Assembly: GCA_009694215.1 (NCBI GenBank)
Contig: SHVN01000004.1
Location: 1-63,232, forward strand
From: Xanthobacteraceae bacterium
GTDB lineage: Bacteria; Pseudomonadota; Alphaproteobacteria; Rhizobiales; Xanthobacteraceae
Reading direction: 5' to 3'
Length of the DNA: 63,232 bases
Part shown: positions 45,646-55,446 of the stretch, one piece after another
How positions within the stretch are numbered: position 1 is the stretch's first letter
How the letters are laid out: every line of letters starts with the position of its first letter
Position numbers and translations under genes: made by a program
The notes under the pieces: model-generated
Database searches by the model: none
Told to the model about the DNA's origin: nothing
The model's input: the letters and a program-made list of their open reading frames with translations, nothing else

Positions 45646-46325
45646 GGCACCTTCTCCGGCGCGGCAAGCAGGTGCGCCACCTCCGCGACGGCAGCCGCGG
45701 CGCCGCGGGGATCGTCCCAGATGCCACCGCCGATGGCGATGAAATCCGCGCCAGCGGCCGAAAGCGGAAGGGCCTCCAGCGGGTTAACGGCAAACCCGAT
45801 GCAGGGGATCGTGAACAGCTCCGACCACCATTCGACGCGCTCGACGATCGCCTCGAACGATGGGCGGCGCTGTTCAGGCTTGAACTCGCCGAACATCACG
45901 TAGTCCGCGCCCCGTTCGCCCGCGAACATCGCCTCGTCACGGCTGCTCAAGGCGCCACAGCCGGCGATCCGCGCGGGCTTGAGGCCGTCGACCGCCGCCG
46001 TGAACGCCTCGATCCCGGCGAGATGCGCCCCGTCGGCGCCGGCGTGGGCCACGATCTCGGCATGCCCGTCGAGCACCAGCGCCGCGTCCCGGGCCTGCAC
46101 GATCGGGGCCAGCAGCTTGATGTGATTGATCAGGTCGCGGTCGCCCGCGAGCTTGAGGCGAAGCAGCACCGCCGCGACGTCGGTCTCCGCGATCGCATCG
46201 CGGAGCGTGCCAGCGAACGCCGCCGCATCCTCGATGACGGGCGTGACGAGATAGAGCCGCCGGGCAGGGCGCTTGTCTCCGCTCGTGTCTCCGCTCGTGT
46301 CTTGGGCCTGTTGCGATGGAACCAT
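45642..46325 (-). CDS. thiamine phosphate synthase-like protein (ThiE family)
   Basis: A 227-residue TIM-barrel protein of the ThiE/TenI family. Segments: RRLYLVTPVIEDAAAF, VAAVLLRLKLAG, ARDAALVLDGHAEIVAHAGADGAHL, GADYVMFGEFKPEQRR and GADFIAIGGGIWDD. Canonical ThiE binds the pyrophosphate through Gln-x-Arg-x-Lys; here that region reads LLRLKLAG, so part of the motif is changed and catalysis is uncertain. It may be a TenI-like or divergent ThiE form common in this group. I chose ATG 46325 (MVPSQQ). Confidence 0.8.
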   Translation of the reverse strand: MVPSQQAQDTSGDTSGDKRPARRLYLVTPVIEDAAAFAGTLRDAIAETDVAAVLLRLKLAGDRDLINHIKLLAPIVQARDAALVLDGHAEIVAHAGADGAHLAGIEAFTAAVDGLKPARIAGCGALSSRDEAMFAGERGADYVMFGEFKPEQRRPSFEAIVERVEWWSELFTIPCIGFAVNPLEALPLSAAGADFIAIGGGIWDDPRGAAAAVAEVAHLLAAPEKVP

Positions 46326-46362
46326 GGTCGACGGATGCAATCCTATTGGGGCGGAAGTCGGG

Positions 46363-47343
46363 TCACTGCGATCCCTCAAGCCCGAGCTTGCGGACCAGAT
46401 TACCCCACTTCTCGCCCTCGGCCTTGATGTAGCCGCGCATGGCGTCGACCGAAGCGATGTCCAGGGGGATCAATCCGATGTCGGCGATCTTCTTGCGCAT
46501 GTCGGGCGCTTCCATGATGCGCTTCATCTCGGCGTTCAGCTTGCCGACCACCTTCGGCGGGGTGCCGGCCGGCGCCAGCAGAACGTGCCACGACACCGCC
46601 TCGAAGTCAGGCGCGCCGACCGCTTCGCCGAACGGCGGAAGCTCCGGCACCGTCGGCAGCCGCATCGCGGACGTGACCGCCAGCGCCCTGAGCTTGCCGT
46701 CGCGAATGAGCGGCAGCGACGCGCCGGCCTCCGCGAAGGCCATCGCGACATGGCCAGCCGCCACGTCGGCGATCGATTGCGGGCTGTTGCGGTAGGGCAC
46801 GTGGGCGAGATCGATGTCGAAGCGCTGCTTCATGTATTCGGAGGACAGATGCGGCGCGCCGCCGACGCCGGATGACGAATAGCTGAGCTTGCCCGGCCGC
46901 TCCTTGACGTATTTGATCAGGTCGGGGACCGAGCGGATCGGCAGTTCCGGATTGACCACCAGGATGAACGGCGACTTCACATAGAGCGCGATCGGGATGA
47001 AGTCCTTCTGCGGATCGTAAGGCGCGCTCTTGAGCAGCGTCGGACGGATCGCCATCACCGCGCTGGTCGCGACGATCATGGTGTAGCCGTCGGCTGGAGC
47101 TGCTTTCAGCGCGGCGACGCCCGCGAGTCCCGCGCTGCCGGGCTTGTTCTCGACCACGACCGGCTTGCCGAACGCCTGCGACAGCTGCTCGGCATAGAGA
47201 CGCACGGTGATGTCGAGGCCGGTGCCGGCGGCGAGCAGCGGCATGATGGTGATGGATTTGCTTGGATAATTGTCGGCCTGCGCCGGCGCATGGAGCGCGA
47301 GCGCCATGAGCGCGAGCAAGGCTCGCTTGAATATGTCCGACAT
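46363..47343 (-). CDS. Bug-family solute receptor
   Basis: A 326-residue secreted receptor with signal peptide (ALLALMALALHAPAQA). It shows NYPSKSITIMPLLAAGTGLD in place of the usual PPGGG loop, GKPVVVENKPGSAG, APADGYTMIVATSAV, VPYRNSPQSIADV and a C-terminal WGNLVRKLGLEG. The changed first loop suggests a ligand set apart from the tandem trio at 11.2-14.2 kb. No TctAB partner is near. Confidence 0.91.
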   Translation of the reverse strand: MSDIFKRALLALMALALHAPAQADNYPSKSITIMPLLAAGTGLDITVRLYAEQLSQAFGKPVVVENKPGSAGLAGVAALKAAPADGYTMIVATSAVMAIRPTLLKSAPYDPQKDFIPIALYVKSPFILVVNPELPIRSVPDLIKYVKERPGKLSYSSSGVGGAPHLSSEYMKQRFDIDLAHVPYRNSPQSIADVAAGHVAMAFAEAGASLPLIRDGKLRALAVTSAMRLPTVPELPPFGEAVGAPDFEAVSWHVLLAPAGTPPKVVGKLNAEMKRIMEAPDMRKKIADIGLIPLDIASVDAMRGYIKAEGEKWGNLVRKLGLEGSQ

Positions 47344-47452
47344 GCCCCCCGGCGATCGATGACCGCCGGAAGCCTATGCCGTTCTCCGTGGGGATGCCAA
47401 ATTTTTCTGAGCTTTGAATTTGCGGCGTTTTGCAGCGAGAGCCAGCGCAGGT

Positions 47453-48688
47453 TCAGATGAATTTCGGGTGCAGCGGCAGTCCCAGGAAATGCTGCCCGAT
47501 CGATTCGAACAGCGAGAAATGCGCCTGAATCTGTTGCGACACCGTGTGAATGTCGCGGAACCGGCGCTCGAACGGATTGCCCTCGAAGATCGCGGTGGCG
47601 CCGGCGGCGTGATAGGCCGTATCCACGACGCACTTGGCCCGGTGCGTCCCATTGGATGAGGCCATGCGCAGCATGATGCGCTGATCGACGGTGGGCGTGC
47701 CAGATCGCGAGGCCTCCTCGTACATCGCCCGCAAAGCCTCAATCAGGAACACCCGCGCCGACGCCAGTTGCGTCTCCGCCATGCCGATCTGCAACTGGAT
47801 CACGGCGTTGTCGCGCAGCAGGCTCTTGCCGCCCGTCGGAGTTTTCGATTTGGCGAGGTCGGTGAAGGAGTCGAGCGTGCTTCGGGCGATCCCGAGCGCG
47901 ATGCCCGCGAAGCTCGCGGCGAAAAGCTGAAACACCGTGAACCGGTAGAGTGGCCCGCGCTCATGCTTGCTCTCGAGATCGCGCCCATATGCGTTCACTG
48001 TCATCTCGTTCGGCACGAGCAGATCGGTGACCGCGTAATTGTCGCTGCCGGTTCCCTTGAGCCCAACGACGCACCAGTTATCGGTGATCGTGGCGCCCGC
48101 TTTCGAGAAGATCGCGGTGATCTCCGCTTGACTGCCATCGGCATGGAGGCGCGGTTGTCCGTTCGTCTCGTAGACCGGGCAATGGGCGGCCAGCCATGTG
48201 GCGTGGCGGCTGCCGCTGGCGTAGCCCCAGGCGCCGCTGATGCGATAGCCGCCGGCGCAGGCGACCGCCTTTGCCTTGGGCGAAAACGGACCCCAGGCCA
48301 GGAGCGAGCGCCCGGCAAACACCTTGCGGGCCACCTCGGGTTTGAGCGACGCGGCAAGCGTCGAGCAGATCGCTGTCTGCGCCACGCACCAGGCGGTGCT
48401 GGCATCGGCCTTGGCAATCGCCTCGGCCGCCAGCACGAAGTTTTCCGGAGACAGTTCCTCGCCGCCGAGCGAGCGCGGCAACAGCATGCGGAACAGCCCG
48501 GCCTCGTGCAGGGCTGCGACGATGTCCGGCGTCAGCTCGCGGTTGGCTTCGATCTGCGGCGCGGCTGCGGCGATCGTGGGTGCGAGCGCGCTTGTGCGGG
48601 CAACGCAATCACCGGCCCCAACGGCGGCGCCCGGCTGGTTCGTAGCCGTGCCGCCGCTGCTTGCCGCCGTCACGCCCGAAACGTTCAC
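47453..48688 (-). CDS. acyl-CoA dehydrogenase-like flavoprotein (DszC/HpaB-type)
   Basis: A 411-residue flavoprotein of the acyl-CoA dehydrogenase fold. The middle beta domain has GGYRISGAWGYASGSRHATW and NWCVVGLKGTGSDNYAV. The C-terminal domain is of the type-2 kind (FAGIALGIARSTLDSF, ATAIFEGNPFERRFRDIHTV), which is found in flavin-dependent monooxygenases such as DszC and HpaA/NtaA-type enzymes. The last motif places a His-Thr near the flavin. It more likely hydroxylates a small aromatic or sulfur compound with reduced flavin than oxidises acyl-CoA; the substrate is unknown. Confidence 0.85.
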   Translation of the reverse strand: MNVSGVTAASSGGTATNQPGAAVGAGDCVARTSALAPTIAAAAPQIEANRELTPDIVAALHEAGLFRMLLPRSLGGEELSPENFVLAAEAIAKADASTAWCVAQTAICSTLAASLKPEVARKVFAGRSLLAWGPFSPKAKAVACAGGYRISGAWGYASGSRHATWLAAHCPVYETNGQPRLHADGSQAEITAIFSKAGATITDNWCVVGLKGTGSDNYAVTDLLVPNEMTVNAYGRDLESKHERGPLYRFTVFQLFAASFAGIALGIARSTLDSFTDLAKSKTPTGGKSLLRDNAVIQLQIGMAETQLASARVFLIEALRAMYEEASRSGTPTVDQRIMLRMASSNGTHRAKCVVDTAYHAAGATAIFEGNPFERRFRDIHTVSQQIQAHFSLFESIGQHFLGLPLHPKFI

Positions 48689-48769
48689 TGACCGGCCCGC
48701 ACTGAGTGGTCCAGCCGGAATGTTAACTCAGGGCATTTGGTAACGCCAGCGCGCCCCGGTGCGCAGGCG

Positions 48770-49792
48770 TCAGGCCGCCTTCAACTCCAGATCCTGCTTC
48801 CACTGGCCGAGCGAGGCGAGCCCGTTCATGCGCGCGCGGTGCGCGAACACGCGTTGCGCCGCGGCGACGTTCTCCGACTTGCCCGACCACGCCTTCTGCG
48901 GCGCGTGCTGCAGGGCGCGGCCGTAGGAGAAGGTGAGATTCCACGGCAAGTTGCCGATCTTGTTCATCGTGTCGAGATGCGCGGTCGCCTCTTCGTCGGG
49001 CTGGCCGCCGGAGAGGAAAGCGATGCCCGGCACCGCGCCCGGCACGCAGTTCTTCAGCATCCTGACGGTCTTCTCGGCGACCTCTTCGACGCCGGCGCGC
49101 TTGCCCGCCTTTTTGCCGGAGATCGCCATGTTCGGCTTGAGCACGATGCCCTCGAGCGCGACGCGCTGCCGGTAAAGCTCCTCGAACTGCGCCTTGAGCA
49201 CGGTGGTAGTGACCTCGAAGCAGCGGTCGATGTCGTGGTCGCCATCCATCAGCACCTCGGGCTCGACGATCGGCACGATCTGCGCCGCCTGGCAGAGCGC
49301 GGCGTAGCGGGCGAGCGCATGGGTGTTAGTGTGGATCGCGGTCGCGGTCGGGATGCCCGCGCCGATGTCGATCACCGCGCGCCATTTCGCAAAGCGCGCG
49401 CCCTGCTCGTAGTATTTCGTCAGGCGGTCGGCGAGCTTGTCGAGGCCGACGGTAATGAGCTCATTCGGGCGGCCGGGCAGCGGCTTCGTCCCCTCGTCGA
49501 CCTTGATGCCGGGGATCGAGCCTGCCTTTTTGATGATGTCGACCAGCGGCGTGCCGTCCTTGGCCTTCTGCCATATGGTCTCGTCGTACAGGATCACGCC
49601 CGAGATGTGCTTCATGCCCTCGGCCGCGCGGAACATCATCTCGCGATAGTCGCGCCGGTTGTCCTCGGTGCATTCGGTGTTGATGGCGTCGAAGCGCTTC
49701 TTGATCGTGCCGGTGGATTCGTCGGCGGCGAGGATGCCCTTGCCAGGCGCTGTCATGGCCTCGGCCACTTTGTTGAGCTCTGCGAGATTCAT
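48770..49792 (-). CDS. fructose-bisphosphate aldolase class I
   Basis: A 340-residue class I (Schiff-base) aldolase. Motifs: GKGILAADESTGTIKKRF, GVILYDETIWQKAKDGTP, KWRAVIDIGAG, VEPEVLMDGDHDIDRC, and VLKPNMAISGKKAGK carrying the Schiff-base lysine, followed by FLSGGQPDEEATAHL. It interconverts fructose-1,6-bisphosphate with two triose phosphates. It is the last gene of the leftward tkt-gap-pgk-aldolase run, 90 bases after pgk. Confidence 0.96.
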   Translation of the reverse strand: MNLAELNKVAEAMTAPGKGILAADESTGTIKKRFDAINTECTEDNRRDYREMMFRAAEGMKHISGVILYDETIWQKAKDGTPLVDIIKKAGSIPGIKVDEGTKPLPGRPNELITVGLDKLADRLTKYYEQGARFAKWRAVIDIGAGIPTATAIHTNTHALARYAALCQAAQIVPIVEPEVLMDGDHDIDRCFEVTTTVLKAQFEELYRQRVALEGIVLKPNMAISGKKAGKRAGVEEVAEKTVRMLKNCVPGAVPGIAFLSGGQPDEEATAHLDTMNKIGNLPWNLTFSYGRALQHAPQKAWSGKSENVAAAQRVFAHRARMNGLASLGQWKQDLELKAA

Positions 49793-49882
49793 TGTCGTCT
49801 CCCAGGTATTGGATTTAGTGTGGTCCCGGGTCTGCGGTGCATCATTTCATGCTGCGCCGCGCCCGGGATAACTCCTTCGGGG

Positions 49883-51079
49883 TCATTTTTGCCTCAACAC
49901 CTCGACGCCGGGCAAGGGCTTGCCCTCCATCCACTCCAGGAACGCACCGCCGGCTGTGGACACATATGTGAATTGTTCCGCCACGCCCGCCGCGTTCAGG
50001 GCGGCCACCGTGTCGCCGCCGCCGCCCACCGAGACGAGCTTGCCGGCTTTGGTGCGCGCCGCCGCATATCTGGCGATCTCGACCGTAGCCTTGTCGAACG
50101 GATGCAGCTCGAAGGCCCCCAGCGGCCCGTTCCAGACGAGCGTCGAGGCCTCGTCGATGGCGCCCTTGATCCGCTCGATCGACTGCGAGCCCACATCGAG
50201 CATCATGCCCTCGTCCGGGATAGCATCCACCCCATAGGCGTGGTTGGGCGCGTTGGCCTCGAAATGGTAGGCGACGATGGCGTCCACCGGCAGGATGATG
50301 GCGCAATGCCGGGTCTCGGCCTTGTCCAGGATGCGGCGCGCGGTGTCCGCCATGTCCTTCTCAACGAGCGACTTGCCGACCTTGAACCCCTGCGCGTGCA
50401 GGAATGTGTTGGCCATGGCGCCGCCGATCACCAGCGCCTCGACCTTGCCGATGAGGTTTTCGAGAAGTTCGAGCTTGGTCGAGACCTTGGCGCCGCCAAC
50501 GAGGGCGATCACCGGCTTCCTCGGTGATTCCAGCGCCTTTGACAAGGCTTCCAGCTCTGCTTGCATGGTGCGGCCGGCGTAGGCGGGGAGCTTGTGGCCA
50601 AGCCCTTCGGTTGAGGCATGAGCCCGGTGCGCGGCGGAGAAGGCGTCGTTGACCCACAGATCGCCGAGCTTGGCGAGTTCGGCCACAAAAGCTGGATCGT
50701 TCTTCTCCTCGCCCTTGTGGAAGCGGGTGTTTTCTAGCAGCAGAATGTCGCCGGGCTTCATCGCCGCGACCGCGGCCTCGGCCTTCGCGCCGACGCAGTC
50801 CTCGGCAAAGCCGACAGGCCGCTTGACGGCGTGCGCAACCGCGCCGGCGATGGGCTTCAGCGACTCCTTGGGGTCGGGCCCCTTCGGTCGGCCGAAGTGC
50901 GCCAGCAGGATCACCTTGCCGCCCTTGCCGGTGATCTCGGCGATGGTCGGAGCGATGCGTTCGATACGGGTCGCGTCGGTGATCGTGCCGTTCTCGGTCG
51001 GCACGTTGAGATCGACGCGGAGCAGGACGCGCTTTCCCTTTACGTCGGCCTGATCGAGCGTACGGAACGGCTTTGTCAT
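49883..51079 (-). CDS. pgk: phosphoglycerate kinase
   Basis: A 398-residue glycolytic/gluconeogenic kinase. Family motifs: [84 protein letters not shown] and [14 protein letters not shown]. It converts 1,3-bisphosphoglycerate and ADP to 3-phosphoglycerate and ATP. Its ATG overlaps the stop of a 47-aa membrane ORF (ATGA), which in turn follows gap by 4 bases. Confidence 0.97.
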   Translation of the reverse strand: MTKPFRTLDQADVKGKRVLLRVDLNVPTENGTITDATRIERIAPTIAEITGKGGKVILLAHFGRPKGPDPKESLKPIAGAVAHAVKRPVGFAEDCVGAKAEAAVAAMKPGDILLLENTRFHKGEEKNDPAFVAELAKLGDLWVNDAFSAAHRAHASTEGLGHKLPAYAGRTMQAELEALSKALESPRKPVIALVGGAKVSTKLELLENLIGKVEALVIGGAMANTFLHAQGFKVGKSLVEKDMADTARRILDKAETRHCAIILPVDAIVAYHFEANAPNHAYGVDAIPDEGMMLDVGSQSIERIKGAIDEASTLVWNGPLGAFELHPFDKATVEIARYAAARTKAGKLVSVGGGGDTVAALNAAGVAEQFTYVSTAGGAFLEWMEGKPLPGVEVLRQK

Positions 51080-51219
51080 CGGCGTCGCTTCTTCGAACGA
51101 TCATCCGGCGGCGGCGATTTGAAGCCGACCACCAGGCTCCAGATTAGGATGCTGGTGAAGACGATCAGGCCGCCAAGCCCGATCCACTCCCCGATCGTGA
51201 ATTCCGCCAGACGGGACAT
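51076..51219 (-). CDS. 47-aa single-helix membrane protein between gap and pgk
   Basis: From ATG 51219 the frame gives [17 protein letters not shown], then one hydrophobic helix ([16 protein letters not shown]), and a Pro-Pro-Pro and basic tail ending RSKKRRR. It begins 4 bases after the gap stop, has TGAGG overlapping that stop as a ribosome binding site, and its own stop overlaps the pgk ATG. The tight packing and the good membrane-protein profile argue that it is translated. I do not recognise a family. The tail should face the cytoplasm. Confidence 0.65.
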   Translation of the reverse strand: MSRLAEFTIGEWIGLGGLIVFTSILIWSLVVGFKSPPPDDRSKKRRR

Positions 51220-51223
51220 CGCC

Positions 51224-52228
51224 TCAGATCAGCTTGCCCATCGCCACGGCGGTATCGGCCATGCGATTGGAGAAGCCCCACTCGTTGTCGTACCAGGACA
51301 TCACCCGCACGAAGGTGCCGTCCATGACCCTGGTCTGGTCCATGTGGAACACTGACGAGTGCGGGTCGTGGTTGAAGTCACCGGACACGTTCGGCTCGTT
51401 GGTGTAGCCTAGGATGCCCTTGAGCTGCTGCTCGGCGGCACGCTTGATCGCGCCGTTGATCTCGTCCTTGCTGGTGGCCTTCTTCGCCACGAACTTGAAA
51501 TCGACCACCGAGACGTTCGGGGTCGGCACGCGGATCGCGACGCCATCGAGCTTGCCATTCAGTTCCGGCAGCACGAGGCCAACGGCCTTGGCCGCGCCGG
51601 TCGAGGTCGGGATCATGTTCAGCGCCGCGGCGCGGGCGCGATAGAGATCCTTGTGCATAGTGTCGAGCGTCGGCTGGTCGCCGGTGTAGGAGTGGATCGT
51701 CGTCATGAAGCCCTTGTCGATGCCGACCGCATCGTTGAGCACCTTGGCGACCGGGGCGAGGCAATTGGTGGTGCACGAGGCGTTGGAGACGACCTTGTGC
51801 TCCTTCGTGAGCTTGTCGTGGTTGACGCCATAGACCACGGTCAGGTCGGCGCCTTCGGCCGGGGCCGACACCAGCACGCGCTTCGCTCCGGCGGTCAGAT
51901 GCAGCGATGCCTTGTCCTTGGCGGTGAAGATTCCGGTGCATTCGAGCGCGATGTCGACGCCGAGATCCTTCCAGGGAAGCTTCGAGGGGTCCTTCTCGGC
52001 GCTGACCTTGATAGCGCCGTTGCCGATGCTGATGCTGTCGCCCTTGACCGTGACGGTGCCCGGGAAGCGGCCGTGCACCGAGTCGAAGCGCAAGAGATGC
52101 GCGTTGGTCTCGACCGGGCCGAGGTCGTTGATGCCGACCACTTCGATGTCGGTGCGGCCTGACTCGGCGATGGCGCGCAGCACGTTGCGGCCGATGCGGC
52201 CAAAGCCATTGATGGAAACCCGGATCAT
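51224..52228 (-). CDS. gap: glyceraldehyde-3-phosphate dehydrogenase, type I
   Basis: A 334-residue enzyme with NAD-binding [16 protein letters not shown], catalytic [17 protein letters not shown] (Cys ~152), [30 protein letters not shown], and C-terminal [13 protein letters not shown]. It oxidises glyceraldehyde-3-phosphate to 1,3-bisphosphoglycerate. The ATG at 52228 starts [10 protein letters not shown], the standard N-terminus. A repeat (52251-52321) separates it from tkt. Confidence 0.97.
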   Translation of the reverse strand: MIRVSINGFGRIGRNVLRAIAESGRTDIEVVGINDLGPVETNAHLLRFDSVHGRFPGTVTVKGDSISIGNGAIKVSAEKDPSKLPWKDLGVDIALECTGIFTAKDKASLHLTAGAKRVLVSAPAEGADLTVVYGVNHDKLTKEHKVVSNASCTTNCLAPVAKVLNDAVGIDKGFMTTIHSYTGDQPTLDTMHKDLYRARAAALNMIPTSTGAAKAVGLVLPELNGKLDGVAIRVPTPNVSVVDFKFVAKKATSKDEINGAIKRAAEQQLKGILGYTNEPNVSGDFNHDPHSSVFHMDQTRVMDGTFVRVMSWYDNEWGFSNRMADTAVAMGKLI

Positions 52229-52250
52229 GTTCGTTCCCGCTTGAGATGTG

Positions 52251-52321
52251 GTCACGCCCGGCGAGGGCATCCACGTCTTACACATAAGACGCGAATGGCC
52301 GAGGTTAAGCCCGGCCACGAC
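52251..52321. repeat. dispersed intergenic repeat, family C copy 2
   Basis: A 71-nt hairpin element: GTCACGCCCGG at one end pairs with CCGGCCACGAC at the other, and inner GTCTT pairs with AAGAC. It shares the GTCA-GCCCGG frame and CATCCA core with 23352-23499. It fills most of the tkt-gap gap. Confidence 0.7.
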
Positions 52322-52351
52322 GAAGAAAACACTAGGCTGGGCGGGTTGTTA

Positions 52352-54403
52352 TCACCTTTTGCCCAGCTTGCTCAACGCCGCCTCGGCAATCTTCTCCGCG
52401 GTGATGCCGAAGTGCTTGTAGAGTTCCTTGTACGGCCCGCTTGCGCCGAAGCTGTTCATGCCGACGAAGGCGCCGTCCGAGCCGATGATGGCATCCCAGC
52501 CCATGCGAACGGCCGCCTCGACGCCGATTTTTACCGGCGCGTCGCCGATCACCGTGCGGCGGACCTCGTCGGAGGCCGCCTGGAACAGTTCGAAGGACGG
52601 CACCGAGACTACGCGGGCCTGGACGCCCTGCGCGGCGAGGAGCTTTTGCGCCTCGACCGCAAGCGACACCTCGGAGCCGGTGGCGAAGATCGAAACCTGG
52701 GCCTTGCCCTGCGCGGGCGAAATCTCGTAGGCGCCGGCAACGCATTTGTTGCGTTCGTCGAGTGTCTGGCGAAGCTGCGGCAGGTTCTGCCGCGTCAGCG
52801 CCATCACGCTTGGCCGGTCGCGCGCTTCGAGCGCCAACTGCCAGCACTCCAGCGTCTCGATCGCGTCGCAGGGCCGGAACACGTTGAGGTTTGGGATGGC
52901 GCGGAGCGCCGCCAGATGCTCGACCGGCTGGTGCGTCGGCCCGTCCTCGCCGAGACCGATGGAGTCGTGCGTCATGATGTGGATGACGCGCTCGCCCATC
53001 AGGGCTGCAAGCCTAATCGACGGCCGGCAGTAATCGGAGAAAACGAGGAACGTGCCTGAGTAGGGAATGATCCCGCGATGCAGCGCCATGCCGTTCATGG
53101 CGGCGGCCATCGCGTGCTCGCGGATTCCGTAATGGATGAAGCGGCCGGAATAGTCCGAGGCCGACAAGGCCTTCATCGATTTGGTGCGCGTGTTGTTGGA
53201 GCCGGTGAGGTCGGCCGATCCGCCGATCATCTCCGGCACCGCGGGGATGAGGCTTTCCAGCGCGAACTCGCAGGCGGTGCGGGTCGCGATCTCCTTGGGC
53301 TCCTTGAACAGCGACTCCTTCACCGCGCGGACCGCGGCGTTGAGCGCGCCCGGCAGGTCGCCGCGCATGCGGCGCTCGAACTCGCCGCGCTTGTCGGCGG
53401 GCAGCGAAGCGAGCCGCTTGTCCCATGCCGCGCGGGCGGGCTTCGAGCGCTGGCCCGCGGCGCGCCATTGCGTCAGCACCTCGGCGGGAATCTGGAACGG
53501 CGCATCGCTCCAGCCGAGTTTTTCCCGCGCGCCCTTGATCTCGTCGGCGCCGAGCGGCGAGCCATGCGAACTCGACTTGCCGGCCTTGGTCGGGGCGCCG
53601 TAGCCGATGGTGGTCTTGCAGGCGATCATGGTCGGCTTGTCGCTCGTCTTTGCGTTGGCGATTGCTGTCGCAATCGCTGGCGGATCGTGGCCGTCGATCC
53701 GCGAGGCGACCCAGCCGGCGGATTCGAAGCGCTTCACCTGATCGACCGAGTCCGACAGCGACAGCGGCCCGTCGATGGAGATGCCGTTGTCGTCGAACAG
53801 CACGACGAGCTTGTTGAGCTTCAGATGCCCCGCGAGCGCGATCGCCTCCTGGCTGATGCCTTCCATCAGGTCGCCGTCGGAGACGAGCACATAGGTCGAA
53901 TGATTGACCACGTCGTCGCCGTACTCGGCCGCGAGGTGCCGCTCGGCGATGGCCATGCCGACGGCGTTGGCGAGGCCCTGGCCGAGCGGCCCTGTGGTGG
54001 TCTCGATGCCCGGCGTGATGAAATTCTCCGGATGCCCGGGCGTCATCGAGCCGAGCTGGCGAAATTTTTTGATCTGCTCGAGCGGTACCGACTCGAAGCC
54101 GAGCAGATGCAGCACCGCGTAGAGCAGCATCGAGCCGTGGCCGGCCGAAAGCACGAAGCGGTCGCGGTCCGGCCATGACGGATCGGCCGGATCAAATTTG
54201 AGCACCTGCGTGAACAGCACGGTGGCAATGTCGGCGGCCCCCATCGGGAGGCCGGGGTGACCGGATTTGGCCTGTTCCACGGCGTCCATCGCCAGCGCGC
54301 GGATCGCGTTGGCCATGCGGTCGTGGTGCGCGCGAGTCATGGGCACCTCATCGCCGCGACGCGGGGATGGCGCGACAGCGGCAGTCGAAGTTTTTGCGTT
54401 CAT
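52352..54403 (-). CDS. tkt: transketolase
   Basis: A 683-residue thiamine-diphosphate enzyme of the pentose phosphate and Calvin cycles. Motifs: [92 protein letters not shown] and [19 protein letters not shown]. It carries a ~20-residue N-terminal extension before [16 protein letters not shown] use ATG 54403 (MNAKTSTAA); ATG 54340 would remove the extension. It heads the leftward run with gap, pgk and aldolase. Confidence 0.95.
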   Translation of the reverse strand: MNAKTSTAAVAPSPRRGDEVPMTRAHHDRMANAIRALAMDAVEQAKSGHPGLPMGAADIATVLFTQVLKFDPADPSWPDRDRFVLSAGHGSMLLYAVLHLLGFESVPLEQIKKFRQLGSMTPGHPENFITPGIETTTGPLGQGLANAVGMAIAERHLAAEYGDDVVNHSTYVLVSDGDLMEGISQEAIALAGHLKLNKLVVLFDDNGISIDGPLSLSDSVDQVKRFESAGWVASRIDGHDPPAIATAIANAKTSDKPTMIACKTTIGYGAPTKAGKSSSHGSPLGADEIKGAREKLGWSDAPFQIPAEVLTQWRAAGQRSKPARAAWDKRLASLPADKRGEFERRMRGDLPGALNAAVRAVKESLFKEPKEIATRTACEFALESLIPAVPEMIGGSADLTGSNNTRTKSMKALSASDYSGRFIHYGIREHAMAAAMNGMALHRGIIPYSGTFLVFSDYCRPSIRLAALMGERVIHIMTHDSIGLGEDGPTHQPVEHLAALRAIPNLNVFRPCDAIETLECWQLALEARDRPSVMALTRQNLPQLRQTLDERNKCVAGAYEISPAQGKAQVSIFATGSEVSLAVEAQKLLAAQGVQARVVSVPSFELFQAASDEVRRTVIGDAPVKIGVEAAVRMGWDAIIGSDGAFVGMNSFGASGPYKELYKHFGITAEKIAEAALSKLGKR

Positions 54404-54568
54404 TGGGGCCTGTCTGGATGGGCGGTGGGATAGCACGCTGGCCTTGCGAGTCCAACGCGGCTGCGGGCGTGCATTTGAGCCATGCACAGGACAGCGAAAA
54501 GCCAGGGATAACGTGGGTTTCGAGCGTTGACGCCAAGATGGCGCAACACGTAAGGTTTCTCGCTTAAT

Positions 54569-54586
54569 TTATTGCGGATTCAACGC
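54569..54586 (-). promoter_or_regulatory. 18-nt GANTC-containing motif upstream of tkt
   Basis: Identical over 18 bases to 43185-43202 and oriented towards tkt (minus strand GCGTTGAATCCGCAATAA). It contains a CcrM-type GAATC site and a TTGAAT that could be a -35 box. It lies 166 bases before the tkt start codon, in the divergent gap with the DUF4164 gene. Confidence 0.45.
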
Positions 54587-54634
54587 TTTTCATTGTGTCT
54601 GCGCTGTTCGCCGCCGCGCAACGAAGGTTGAGTC

Positions 54635-54913
54635 ATGACCGACCAGGCCACGATCGATTCCGCGACCCGGCGCCTGACCCAGGCGCTGGATATGCTCGAC
54701 GCTGCGGTCGACCGCAGAATCGAAATCGACCGCAGCCGGGCGCTGCTCGTCGAGCAGAACCTTGCCCTCGACGCCGACCGTTCCAAGCTCGCCGCCGACC
54801 TCGACAATGAGACCGCCAAGGCGCGCCGGCTCGAAGCCGCGAACCGCGACATCGCCCGACGGCTCGATGCCGCGATGGAGAACATCCGCCTCGTGCTCGA
54901 AGCCCAGAACTAG
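54635..54913 (+). CDS. DUF4164 family coiled-coil protein
   Basis: A 92-residue protein, nearly all coiled coil (SATRRLTQALDMLDAAVDRR, LALDADRSKLAADLDNE, RDIARRLDAAMENIRLVL). DUF4164 genes are regularly found just before zapA in alphaproteobacteria, which hints at a division-related role, but none is proven. GAAGGTTG before the ATG can serve for ribosome binding. Confidence 0.88.
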   Translation: MTDQATIDSATRRLTQALDMLDAAVDRRIEIDRSRALLVEQNLALDADRSKLAADLDNETAKARRLEAANRDIARRLDAAMENIRLVLEAQN

Positions 54914-54915
54914 CG

Positions 54916-54964
54916 GAGCATGATCCCGAAAAGTGGGAACCAGTTTTCGGACAAGATCATGCTC
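54916..54964. repeat. palindromic intergenic repeat, family A copy 3
   Basis: A 49-nt palindrome with arms GAGCATGATC/GATCATGCTC, differing from the copy at 4134-4182 at only a few bases in the loop. It fills the gap between the DUF4164 gene and zapA, two genes on the same strand, so it does not simply mark a convergent end. Confidence 0.85.
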
Positions 54965-54982
54965 AAAGAATGAGGAGCCCGC

Positions 54983-55372
54983 GTGCCGCAGGTCACCGTC
55001 ACCATCAACGCCCGCCAGTTCCGCATGGCCTGCGAGGAGGGCCAGGAGGACCATCTGCGGCAACTCGCCAAGGAACTGGACGAGCGCATCGTCGCGCTGC
55101 GCGGCCAGTTCGGCGAGATCGGCGATGCGCGGCTCACCGTCATGGCGGCGCTGATGGTCGCCGACGAGCTTTCGGAGGCCGGCAAGAAGCTGAAGCGCCT
55201 GGAGGAGGACCACACCGCCCTGCAGGACGCGCGCGGCGTTTCCGCCGAACGCACGCAGGCGACTCAGGCGGCCATCGTTGCCGCGTTTACCTCGGCGGCG
55301 GAGCGACTCGAAGGCATGGCCCGAAAGCTCAGCCAGACCGGCGGCAGCGGCAACCCCGTCGCGCAAGGGTAA
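54983..55372 (+). CDS. zapA: cell division protein ZapA
   Basis: A 129-residue protein starting at GTG 54983. The N-terminal ZapA globule is VTVTINARQFRMACEEGQED, followed by LRQLAKELDERIVALRGQFG and IGDARLTVMAALMVADEL, then a coiled coil and a tail. ZapA bundles FtsZ filaments at the division site. The order DUF4164-zapA-6S RNA-5-FCL matches many alphaproteobacteria. A repeat hairpin lies just upstream, which may affect how its start is reached. Confidence 0.93.
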   Translation: MPQVTVTINARQFRMACEEGQEDHLRQLAKELDERIVALRGQFGEIGDARLTVMAALMVADELSEAGKKLKRLEEDHTALQDARGVSAERTQATQAAIVAAFTSAAERLEGMARKLSQTGGSGNPVAQG

Positions 55373-55446
55373 TCAGGCGCAATTCACCGTCGTTTTACGC
55401 CATTTCGCGGCATGGCTGGCAGCAGCGGCCTATCCGCACTACATTG

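Noticed and set aside
48770-54403. Calvin-cycle (cbb) operon
   Set aside because: tkt, gap, pgk and aldolase are present, but there is no rbcL/rbcS, prkA or cbbR; equally fits general sugar metabolism.
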